A program made the translations under genes and the position numbers. From an uncultured Acidobacteriota bacterium (lineage in GTDB: Bacteria > Acidobacteriota > Thermoanaerobaculia > UBA5066), in contig CALFNC010000112.1 in NCBI GenBank assembly GCA_937902605.1, forward strand, positions 1-5,281: a stretch of DNA of 5,281 nt, in the 5' to 3' direction. The notes beneath the pieces are model-generated. The model did not search any database. It was given only the letters and a program-made list of their open reading frames with translations, and had not been told where the DNA came from. Below, piece by piece: positions 1 to 5,251 of this stretch. How positions within the stretch are numbered: position 1 is the first letter of the stretch; each line of letters opens with the position of its first letter.

Positions 1-92
1 CCGGCACCCGGGTTCCCCCGGGCCCCCTCCACGGCCGGGAAGAGGAAATAGGAGCTTCGATTTTCCAGCCGCGTCGGGTCCGGTTGGCGTGA
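1..92 (+). CDS. 3' tail of an upstream gene, possibly imuA (partial)
   Basis: Reading from base 3, the frame is open from the window edge to a TGA at 90-92 and encodes about 29 residues ending in FQPRRVRLA. The stop overlaps the GTG start of imuB at 89 as GTGA, a classic translational-coupling overlap. In many bacteria imuB directly follows imuA, a RecA/SulA-like partner, so an imuA C-terminus is a reasonable inference. The tail is too short and too poorly conserved to recognise by itself. An alternative frame from base 1 stops at TAG 49-51 and could instead be the real upstream end. The identity is an inference from position only. Confidence 0.35.
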   Translation, partial: GTRVPPGPLHGREEEIGASIFQPRRVRLA

Positions 93-1615
93 GGGGCGCC
101 GTGATCGCCTGTCTCTGCGTACCCCTCTTTCCGCTCGCCGCCCGTCTGCGGAGCGAGCCCAACCTCAAGAACTCGGCCGTCGTCGTCTGTGAGGGAAACG
201 GGACGGCCGCCCGCGTCGTGGCCGGCACGCGTGCGGCGCGGAAGGCCGGGATCCGGCCAGGTTTCACCCTGCCGCAGGCCCGGGCTCTCCTCCCGAAGCT
301 GGTCGCCCGCGGGCGGGACCGGGCGAGCGAGAGGGCGGCCCAGGAGGCGCTTCTCGATGCCGCAGGCCAGTTCTCTCCCCGCGTGGAAGACGCCAGGGAG
401 GGGTTGGTGTACCTGGACGGGGATGGCCTCGAGCGGATCTTCCCCGGCTCCGACCCGCTAAAGGACCTCGGGCGGGCCCTCATCCAGGCGGCGGAAAAGG
501 AAAACCTCCCCGCCCGCGCGGGGATCGCGGGCAGCAAGCTGGCGGCCCGGATCGCCGCCACCCTGCCGAACTCCCCCATCGTCGTCCCCCCTGGCGGGGA
601 GGCCGCGTTCCTCGCCCCGCTCCCGCTCGCCCGCCTCTCCCCCGAGGTCGACGTCTCCGGCACCCTCGCCCGCTGGGGGCTCCGCTCCATTGGCGACCTG
701 GCGAAGCTCCCAGCCAGGGAGATCGCCGCCCGGCTCGGGCGCGGAGGGGAAAAGCTCCACGAGATGGCCCGCGGCCTCGACCCGGAGCCGCTCGCGGTGC
801 GCCTCCCGCCTCCCGTCTTCTCCGAGGGGATGGAGCTGGAGTGGCCCCTCGTCACTCTCGAGCCGTTCCTTGCGATGGCCGGAGCGGCGCTCGACCGGCT
901 CCTCCCCCGCCTCGCCGTCGAGGGGCTCGGCTGCCCGCAGCTCGAGACGGCGCTCCACCTCGAGCCGGAGGGGCATGATGTCCGCTCCATCCCCCTCCCG
1001 GCCCCGACGCGCGATCCGAAGACGCTGCTGCGGCTTCTCCAGCTCGACCTGGAGCGGCATCCACCCGGCGCCCCGGTCATCGCCTTCTCCGTCACCCTCC
1101 ACCCCGACCGGCCCCGCCGTGGACAGATGACCCTCTTCGGCCCCACGGAGATCTCCCCCGACCTCCTCGCCACCGCCCTCGCCCGCCTCTTCGTTCTCCT
1201 CGGCGACGATCGCGCCGGCAGCCCGCGCGCCGTCGACAGCCATCTCCCCGAACGGTTCGCTCTCGTCCCATACGCTCCCCCTCCGCCTCCCACCGTCCGC
1301 CGCCCCCCGAAGAACGGCCGCGGCCTCCTCGCCGTCCGCATCCTCCGCCCCGCGGTCGCAATGGAGGTCCTGACCGACGAAGAGAAGCTCGTCTCCGTCC
1401 GCTCGCTCGCGGGCGACACGCGGGAGAAGCCCGCCGTCGAGATCACCGGCCCGGTCCGCGCCGCCTCCGGCCCCTGGACCCTCGAGGAAGGCTGGTGGTC
1501 CGGCTCCCCCGCTGTCCGCGCCTACTGGGACGTCGAGCTGGAAGGTGGCGGCCTCTACCGCCTCTTCCGCGACATCCTGAGCGGCGATTGGTTCGCGGAC
1601 GGGGTGTACGACTGA
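89..1615 (+). CDS. imuB: ImuB, non-catalytic Y-family DNA polymerase homologue of the SOS mutasome
   Basis: In the known system ImuB is the hub of damage-induced mutagenesis. It binds the beta clamp and recruits ImuA and the error-prone polymerase DnaE2, but does not itself polymerise. The 508-residue length fits the family. The N-terminus (IACLCVPLFPLAA, residues 6-18) replaces the metal-binding Asp strand of active Y polymerases. The region usually reading SIDEAFLD is REGLVYLD (103-110), so the catalytic Asp-Glu pair is Gly-Leu. A helix-hairpin-helix-like stretch lies near 194-222 (RWGLRSIGDLAKLP, ARLG) and the little-finger-like region follows. A clamp-binding motif QMTLF sits at 346-350. 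The C-terminus ends WWSGSPAVRAYWDVEL...GLYRLFRD...WFADGVYD, typical of ImuB. The start is a GTG overlapping the upstream stop. A second GTG at 101, preceded by GAGGGG at 91-96, is also possible. No dnaE2 follows, and a hairpin lies 8 bases past the stop. Confidence 0.93.
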   Translation: MRGAVIACLCVPLFPLAARLRSEPNLKNSAVVVCEGNGTAARVVAGTRAARKAGIRPGFTLPQARALLPKLVARGRDRASERAAQEALLDAAGQFSPRVEDAREGLVYLDGDGLERIFPGSDPLKDLGRALIQAAEKENLPARAGIAGSKLAARIAATLPNSPIVVPPGGEAAFLAPLPLARLSPEVDVSGTLARWGLRSIGDLAKLPAREIAARLGRGGEKLHEMARGLDPEPLAVRLPPPVFSEGMELEWPLVTLEPFLAMAGAALDRLLPRLAVEGLGCPQLETALHLEPEGHDVRSIPLPAPTRDPKTLLRLLQLDLERHPPGAPVIAFSVTLHPDRPRRGQMTLFGPTEISPDLLATALARLFVLLGDDRAGSPRAVDSHLPERFALVPYAPPPPPTVRRPPKNGRGLLAVRILRPAVAMEVLTDEEKLVSVRSLAGDTREKPAVEITGPVRAASGPWTLEEGWWSGSPAVRAYWDVELEGGGLYRLFRDILSGDWFADGVYD

Positions 1616-1623
1616 AATGGATC

Positions 1624-1653
1624 AGGGGCACCCGAGACCGGCCGGGTGCCCCT
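1624..1653. terminator. Strong hairpin between convergent genes, probable terminator
   Basis: AGGGGCACCCG at 1624-1634 pairs perfectly with CGGGTGCCCCT at 1643-1653, giving an 11-bp stem and an 8-base loop. It begins 8 bases after the imuB stop and about 120 bases past the stop of the opposite-strand membrane protein, so it could end transcription from both sides. On the + strand no T tract follows. On the - strand a short ATTTC follows about 7 bases beyond the stem. It is therefore not a textbook intrinsic terminator, but the position is right and the stem very stable. The rest of 1616-1771 shows nothing else that I can call. Confidence 0.55.
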
Positions 1654-1771
1654 GCGGCGCATGCGCGCCTACCCCTCCGCGCCGGTAAGGACTGGGACGA
1701 GTTGAATGACCACTGAGCCAGGAGGGTGTGAAGTCATCTGGAAGAGGTCGCGCGGACGGCCTCCCGATCGT

Positions 1772-3226
1772 TCAGGGTCCGATTCCCCAGGCCGCGGAGA
1801 GCTGGCTCGACCTCACGGACCAGAGCCGGGCGGGATTCTCGTCGACCTCCGGCACGTCGTTCCACTGCGCGGCGGCCAGGTTATACGTCAGGAGGAGCTG
1901 TGTGAGCGAAGCGAACGCGAGCGCCACGAGAAAGGCCGCGCGCGATCCGCTCCGCGCACTCTTCTCCCGCCAGGCCGGGATCGTCGCAAGCGCGAGGAAC
2001 GGGGCCGCCTCGGTCAGGAGGCGCGGGCCGAGGCTGTGGCCTCCCCACCACTTCGCGTATCCGGAGACGAGAAAAACGAGCAGGACGAGGCACCCGAGGG
2101 AGGACCCGACCCAGCGCGCGGCCCCGACATCGAGACGACGGCGCATCAGGAGCGGCGGGAGCAGGAGGAGGTACGGGAAGAAGACCAGGAGGCCCCGGCT
2201 CGGGCTGAAGAGGACCCCGGGCAGCCCCGGAAGTCCGAGCCTCCAGGCACCGACGCGCACGTTCAGGAGACCGTACCCGCCGAGGGGGTGGTTATAGAGC
2301 ACGAACATCCAGGCTGACACCGCGACGATGGCGACGCCGCTCGAGAGCAGGAACGCCAGGGCCTTCCGCCGGCGCGGCAGGAGCGCCCATCCGATCGCGA
2401 GGATCGGGATCGCCGCGGTCGGCCGGCAGAGGAAGGCGCCCCCCATGGCGAGGCCGGCGGCCGCGTGCCGGAGGAGCGACCCCTCCTCGGGGAGGACGAG
2501 CGCGAGCACCGCGCAGGTGAGGAGCACCTCGCCCGTCGTCGCCCAGAGGGCCTGGGTGACGCTGCTCAGGAAGGGGGTGGCGAGGACCAGCGTGAACGTG
2601 CACCCGACGGCCGCCCGCTCGCCGAAGCGCCTCCGGACGCCCAGGAAGAAGAGGAGCGCGGCGGCGACGCCGAAGAGAGCCGCCACGTGCTTCTCCCAGC
2701 GCGCCAGGAGCGCCGCGTCGAGCCGGCCCCTCGAAAGCGTCACCGCCACCGCCGCGTAGGGGACGGTCAGCAGCCCCGTCCCTAGCGGAAACGCGGGGAG
2801 GACGCGGGCCCCGACCCTCATGGCCGCGTACTCGAGGGGGGGCACGTCGAAGGGGGGATACGCCGAAACGTCGAGCGTCCCCCTCTGAACGATCGAGGGT
2901 CCGAGGGCGCGTGTCGCGAGGTTGTCGCCCGACGTGAGGGTGAGCCCGTTGCCGATGGCGAGCAGGTAGAGGGGCGACGCGATCAGGAGCACCAGGTCCG
3001 CCCCGCTCCGCACCGCCGCCTTGCGCCGGAACGCGTAGGGGAGGAACCCCGCGAGCACGACGAAGAGCCCGAGCCGGCGCGCTGGGGCCAGCGGCCAGCC
3101 CAGGGCAGGGTCTCGGAAGAGGGGCCAAATGGCGTGAGCACATGCCACTAAGGCGAGGAGGAGTTTCACCCGCGCCCACGCGCGGCCCGGTTCCTCCTCC
3201 GCCAGCGGCACCCGCTCTCCGTTCAC
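1772..3226 (-). CDS. Polytopic membrane protein resembling GT-C (PMT/ArnT-like) glycosyltransferases
   Basis: A 484-residue integral membrane protein with about 11-13 hydrophobic segments, roughly at 21-38, 51-68, 76-93, 147-163, 181-197, 205-245, 253-282, 289-312, 345-362, 372-390, 404-418 and 428-448. The first long loop carries SGDN (99-102) followed by a YPPFD segment (123-127). Known GT-C enzymes keep an acidic catalytic residue in this loop, so D101 is the candidate. Other hallmarks of a recurring hypothetical family are CRPT (267-270), LFSPSRGLLVFFP (339-351), WWGGHSLGPRLLTEAAPFL (393-411) and a C-terminal RLWS near 467-470. Enzymes of this fold move sugars from polyprenyl-phosphate donors on the outer face of the inner membrane. 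The substrate here is unknown. The start is GTG: an in-frame TGA lies at 3245-3247, and a purine-rich GAGGAAAG lies 12 bases upstream. A GTG at codon 6 is possible. The gene stands alone, convergent with imuB and divergent from the lipoprotein gene. Confidence 0.75.
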   Translation of the reverse strand: MNGERVPLAEEEPGRAWARVKLLLALVACAHAIWPLFRDPALGWPLAPARRLGLFVVLAGFLPYAFRRKAAVRSGADLVLLIASPLYLLAIGNGLTLTSGDNLATRALGPSIVQRGTLDVSAYPPFDVPPLEYAAMRVGARVLPAFPLGTGLLTVPYAAVAVTLSRGRLDAALLARWEKHVAALFGVAAALLFFLGVRRRFGERAAVGCTFTLVLATPFLSSVTQALWATTGEVLLTCAVLALVLPEEGSLLRHAAAGLAMGGAFLCRPTAAIPILAIGWALLPRRRKALAFLLSSGVAIVAVSAWMFVLYNHPLGGYGLLNVRVGAWRLGLPGLPGVLFSPSRGLLVFFPYLLLLPPLLMRRRLDVGAARWVGSSLGCLVLLVFLVSGYAKWWGGHSLGPRLLTEAAPFLALATIPAWREKSARSGSRAAFLVALAFASLTQLLLTYNLAAAQWNDVPEVDENPARLWSVRSSQLSAAWGIGP

Positions 3227-3237
3227 GCGCGCGTGAA
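3222..3237. promoter_or_regulatory. Perfect 16-bp palindrome over the glycosyltransferase start codon, candidate operator
   Basis: TTCACGCGCGCGTGAA is its own reverse complement and covers the GTG start codon (3224-3226, - strand). Its outer half-sites TTCAC/GTGAA recur in a second dyad centred 52 bp away. The alternating CG centre makes part of the symmetry cheap in GC-rich DNA, so operator function is only inferred. Confidence 0.35.
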
Positions 3238-3271
3238 GCTTTCCTCAACCTCCACGTCGGGCGAGGCGGGG

Positions 3272-3291
3272 GTGAAGATCCCGTACTTCAC
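3272..3291. promoter_or_regulatory. GTGAAG-N8-CTTCAC inverted repeat in the divergent intergenic region
   Basis: A 6-bp inverted repeat (3272-3277 with 3286-3291) with an 8-base spacer, 46-65 bases upstream of the glycosyltransferase start. It uses the same GTGAA/TTCAC half-site as the palindrome at 3222-3237, with the half-site orientation reversed. It could be a regulator site or a small RNA hairpin. Confidence 0.3.
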
Positions 3292-3337
3292 GACCAAAGG
3301 ATACGCTGGCTCTGGCACTCCTCCTTGCCGCAACCAT

Positions 3338-3376
3338 CCGGAAGCCTCCGGTTCGCGTAGGCGTTCCGGAGGCTTC
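3338..3376. other. Long intergenic hairpin with an alternative pairing
   Basis: GAAGCCTCCGG (3341-3351) pairs with CCGGAGGCTTC (3366-3376), 11 bp without mismatch. Inside the loop, CGC (3354-3356) pairs with GCG (3361-3363) around a GTAG tetraloop, separated from the main stem by a TT/TT internal loop. The left arm can instead fold on itself, CCGGA (3338-3342) with TCCGG (3347-3351). The + strand continues TATGCGG and the other strand ATGGTTGC on leaving the stem, so there is no T tract. It could stop read-through between the divergent genes or lie in the leader of the lipoprotein gene. Confidence 0.45.
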
Positions 3377-3455
3377 TATGCGGGGAGTCATCGAAGGCGT
3401 TACGACTAGGCCCTTGCGCCCGGACCGAAGGGCTGAGCCGCCAGTGGCGAATGCG

Positions 3456-4052
3456 ATGATCCACCGGACGGTCCTCCTCGCGCTGACCTTCGCGCTCGGG
3501 GCGTGCGGCGGAGGCGCGTCGCGTCTCCCGCTCACGTTCACCCCCCCGCCCGAGCCCGCGTCGTCGGCGGTCTTCGTCGGCCGGTCGGTCGCGTTCCGCC
3601 ACCTCCGCGGCGAGTGGAAACGGGTTCCCGGCTACGACTACGAGTTCACCGTCGTCGCGAATCGCTTCCCGGGCCGCTGGGACGTGGTCAAGGAAATCCA
3701 CCGGAGGCACCCGGACTACGACGGACTCGCCGGGCCGCGCGACCAGACGCTCCACTTCGAGATCACGACGTCACCGGCAGCCGGCGGCGGTACCGACCTG
3801 GCGGTCCGCAGCACGCTCGGTTCCGGAACCGGGCACGAGGACCAGGATGGCCGCCTCGTCCTCGAGCTGACGTCCGCGTCGAAGGGATGGTTCGTGCCGT
3901 TCGACTCGATCCGGATCCGCCAGGAACCTCCGGACCGGGAAGACCGCATCAGGGAGACCGTGGAGCTCTTCTCGAGGAAGAACGGGACCGAGATTCCGTT
4001 CATGAGGATGGAGGAGACCGGCCAGCTCTACCGCCCAGCCAAGAGCCCTTAG
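3456..4052 (+). CDS. Lipoprotein of unknown function
   Basis: A 198-residue protein with a textbook lipoprotein signal peptide: MIHR, a hydrophobic run (residues 5-14), then the lipobox L-G-A-C with the lipidated cysteine at 17. Residue 18 is Gly, not Asp, which in enteric-type sorting would favour the outer membrane. After a Pro-rich linker (about 25-36) comes a soluble domain rich in beta-type alternation and aromatic residues (GYDYEFTVVANRFPGRW at 59-75). Near 158-168 is a charged, possibly helical stretch. I recognise no family. The frame is open upstream to an ATG at 3378, but that start would bury the signal peptide under 26 extra residues, so the ATG at 3456 (or GTG at 3444, 12 bases after GAAGGG) is preferred. 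The next gene starts 57 bases after the stop, in the same direction. Confidence 0.8.
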   Translation: MIHRTVLLALTFALGACGGGASRLPLTFTPPPEPASSAVFVGRSVAFRHLRGEWKRVPGYDYEFTVVANRFPGRWDVVKEIHRRHPDYDGLAGPRDQTLHFEITTSPAAGGGTDLAVRSTLGSGTGHEDQDGRLVLELTSASKGWFVPFDSIRIRQEPPDREDRIRETVELFSRKNGTEIPFMRMEETGQLYRPAKSP

Positions 4053-4056
4053 ACGA

Positions 4057-4087
4057 TTGACGGACGCGGGGGGGAATCCGGTATCGT
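4057..4087 (+). promoter_or_regulatory. Weak sigma70-like promoter before the WGCGTCC protein gene
   Basis: TTGACG at 4057-4062 is a good -35 match. TATCGT at 4082-4087 is a possible -10, with a rather long 19-base spacer. The -10 ends 22 bases before the ATG at 4110. It lies just after the lipoprotein stop, suggesting the downstream gene may have its own promoter. Confidence 0.3.
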
Positions 4088-4109
4088 CCGATTCCGGAAC
4101 CGAAACACG

Positions 4110-4643
4110 ATGAAGACGTCGACCTCCCGGCTCCCGCGGTGGGCGCTCGTGACGTTCCTGGTTGCAGGCTTTACTCGGCTCGGGGCGCCCGGAGAAGCCC
4201 TCCCCCCGTACGCGTCGCTGCACCGGTTCGAAGACTTCGCGGTGCCCAATGAGGCCGTCAAGAGCCCGGCGATCCCCCGGATCGAGGGGCGCGAGGCCAA
4301 GCTCTATCGGACCCAGATCCGGCGCGCGGCGCGCAAGCCCCCCGACTTCGCCGGGCACTTTCGGGTGGCCCGCTGGGGTTGCGGAACCTGCTGCCAGCAA
4401 TTCGCTGTTGTCGACCTGCGCACGGGGAGGATTTCGTTCCCCGGCTTCACCGTGTCCTGCGGCGTGAACCCCAGGGACCCTGTCCAGAAGGACCCCGGAA
4501 TATTCTACCGGGCCGACAGTCGACTCCTTGTCGTCTCCGGTATTCGGAAAGAGGGACAGGAAACGGGCGTCTGGTACTACCAGTGGAGCAGCGGAAGGCT
4601 CGTCTTGCTCCAGGCTGATCTCGCGGCGAGACCCCCGCGATGA
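4110..4643 (+). CDS. Exported hypothetical protein with WGCGTCC motif
   Basis: A 177-residue protein. Residues 1-30 look like a signal peptide (basic N-terminus, hydrophobic WALVTFLVAGF, small residues before A30), so the mature protein is probably periplasmic. The body matches a recurrent but uncharacterised exported family that I recognise by pattern: FRT-like YRTQIRRAA (66-74), DFAGHFRVARWGCG (79-92), VDLRTGRI (101-108), then RADSRLLVVSG (134-144) and VWYYQW (154-159). Family members as I recall them carry WGCGTGC. Here it is WGCGTCC, giving Cys at 91, 94 and 95, with a fourth Cys at 117. The cysteines may form disulfides or bind metal, which is unproven. The ATG at 4110 gives an intact signal peptide, but no good Shine-Dalgarno precedes it (only GGAA at 4096-4099). 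The gene lies 57 bases after the lipoprotein gene and 60 before the next. Confidence 0.8.
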   Translation: MKTSTSRLPRWALVTFLVAGFTRLGAPGEALPPYASLHRFEDFAVPNEAVKSPAIPRIEGREAKLYRTQIRRAARKPPDFAGHFRVARWGCGTCCQQFAVVDLRTGRISFPGFTVSCGVNPRDPVQKDPGIFYRADSRLLVVSGIRKEGQETGVWYYQWSSGRLVLLQADLAARPPR

Positions 4644-4691
4644 TGGGGACCAGTCGCCAGACGAGGACTCCGGGCGGGCTCGGGGCAGCGC

Positions 4692-4697
4692 TATCAT
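4692..4697 (+). promoter_or_regulatory. TATCAT -10 element, probable leaderless promoter
   Basis: TATCAT matches five of six bases of the TATAAT -10 consensus and ends 6 bases before the ATG at 4704. Transcription from it would start at or next to the A of the start codon, giving a leaderless mRNA. No Shine-Dalgarno sequence is present upstream of that ATG, as expected. No clear -35 is visible. Confidence 0.45.
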
Positions 4698-4703
4698 GAC
4701 GCC

Positions 4704-5075
4704 ATGCTCATCGCTGGCGCACTCCTCATCGTCCTCGGGCTCGGGTCGGGGCTTCTCCTCGCCCTCGGTTCGCTTCACGCCCTGCCGGCGCTTCCGGGCA
4801 TCTCCCTGTGGTTGCTTTACCCGGGGCTCACGGTCGCAGGCTACCTCCTCGTGGCGCTGGCCGCCAGGCTCACGAACCTCGCCGCCTTCACCCGATTCGC
4901 AGGCGGGTCGATGCTCGCCCTCGCCCTCGTGGCTGCTGCGGGGCTCGTCCTGTCGAGCACGGCGATCGTTCCACAGGCGGAGTCGCCCCTCGCCCTCTGG
5001 TTCGTCCTCGGAGTGGGCCTCCTCCTCGGGACCGCGGGGCTGACCGCCCACCGGCCGATCGCCGGGCCAATTTAG
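4704..5075 (+). CDS. Small four-helix integral membrane protein, unknown function
   Basis: A 123-residue, almost wholly hydrophobic protein with four predicted membrane segments, about 2-23, 33-54, 67-88 and 96-113. Positive charges (R55, R64, R117) fall in the loop between segments 2 and 3 and at the C-terminus, so by the positive-inside rule both termini are cytoplasmic. There is no signal peptide, no enzyme motif and no cysteine. I do not recognise the family. The ATG start has no ribosome binding site but follows a TATCAT -10 by 6 bases. The previous stop is 60 bases upstream, and the next gene starts 57 bases after this stop, in the same direction. Confidence 0.7.
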   Translation: MLIAGALLIVLGLGSGLLLALGSLHALPALPGISLWLLYPGLTVAGYLLVALAARLTNLAAFTRFAGGSMLALALVAAAGLVLSSTAIVPQAESPLALWFVLGVGLLLGTAGLTAHRPIAGPI

Positions 5076-5092
5076 GCAGAAGTTTCGAACAC

Positions 5093-5114
5093 TCCCCCGC
5101 CATCGCCCGGGGGA
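5093..5114. terminator. GC-rich hairpin after the four-helix protein gene
   Basis: TCCCCCG (5093-5099) pairs with CGGGGGA (5108-5114), a 7-bp stem with an 8-base loop, 17 bases past the stop at 5075 and 18 bases before the next ATG. There is no T tract. It could be a terminator, or a leader structure of the following gene. In GC-rich DNA such stems also arise by chance. Confidence 0.3.
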
Positions 5115-5121
5115 ACGTCCC

Positions 5122-5127
5122 AGGAGG
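5122..5127 (+). promoter_or_regulatory. Consensus Shine-Dalgarno AGGAGG
   Basis: A perfect AGGAGG with 5 bases to the ATG at 5133. It is the only consensus ribosome binding site before any gene in the window. It decides the start: another ATG at 5128 touches the site directly and is too close. Confidence 0.75.
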
Positions 5128-5132
5128 ATGGA

Positions 5133-5251
5133 ATGGCTCAAGAGCAGCCAAGCCCCGGAAGCCGTACGACGGCGCCGTCCGTTCGCCGTCCCATCTCGTC
5201 GTACCTTCTCTTCGCGGGCGCCGGCTGCCTCCTCCTGATCGCCGCGATCCA
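5133..5251 (+). CDS. N-terminal fragment of a membrane protein, truncated by adapter at the contig end
   Basis: The reading frame from ATG 5133 encodes 39 genuine residues up to ATC at 5247-5249. They comprise a polar, Ser/Pro/Arg-rich N-terminus (MAQEQPSPGSRTTAPSVRRP) followed by a hydrophobic run, SSYLLFAGAGCLLLIAAI (22-39), probably a first membrane helix. Positive residues just before it favour an N-terminus in the cytoplasm. The frame then runs straight into the Illumina adapter (QDRKSTRLNS), which is not part of the protein. A consensus AGGAGG supports the start. The family cannot be told from so short a piece. The true 3' part is missing. Confidence 0.65.

Noticed and set aside
7..22. 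Two CCCGGG copies near the window start
   Set aside because: Simple GC-rich repetition within a likely coding tail, with no evidence of a mobile-element end or attachment site.
458..1243. 261-codon open frame on the - strand within imuB
   Set aside because: Antisense shadow of imuB, with a biased Glu/Gly/Arg composition and no domain. imuB is firmly identified on the other strand.
1657..1666. GCGCATGCGC palindrome
   Set aside because: Ten bases of CG-rich symmetry without a partner site or promoter nearby. Expected by chance.
1706..2317. 203-codon open frame on the + strand
   Set aside because: Opposite the 484-residue membrane protein, with a highly charged, domain-free product. It is a GC-driven shadow.
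3233..3409. Small + strand frame starting GTG and encoding VKLSSTSTSGEAGVKIPYF and onward (58 codons)
   Set aside because: The first part looks protein-like, but there is no ribosome binding site, it runs through the long hairpin, and its second half is Arg/Gly/Ser-rich. It overlaps the likely regulatory region.
3410..3433. GCCCTT/AAGGGC 6-bp hairpin before the lipoprotein gene
   Set aside because: Short stem with a 12-base loop. Such stems are frequent by chance in GC-rich DNA.
3378..3455. Upstream ATG extension of the lipoprotein gene
   Set aside because: It would add 26 residues in front of a complete lipoprotein signal peptide, which normally begins at the start codon.
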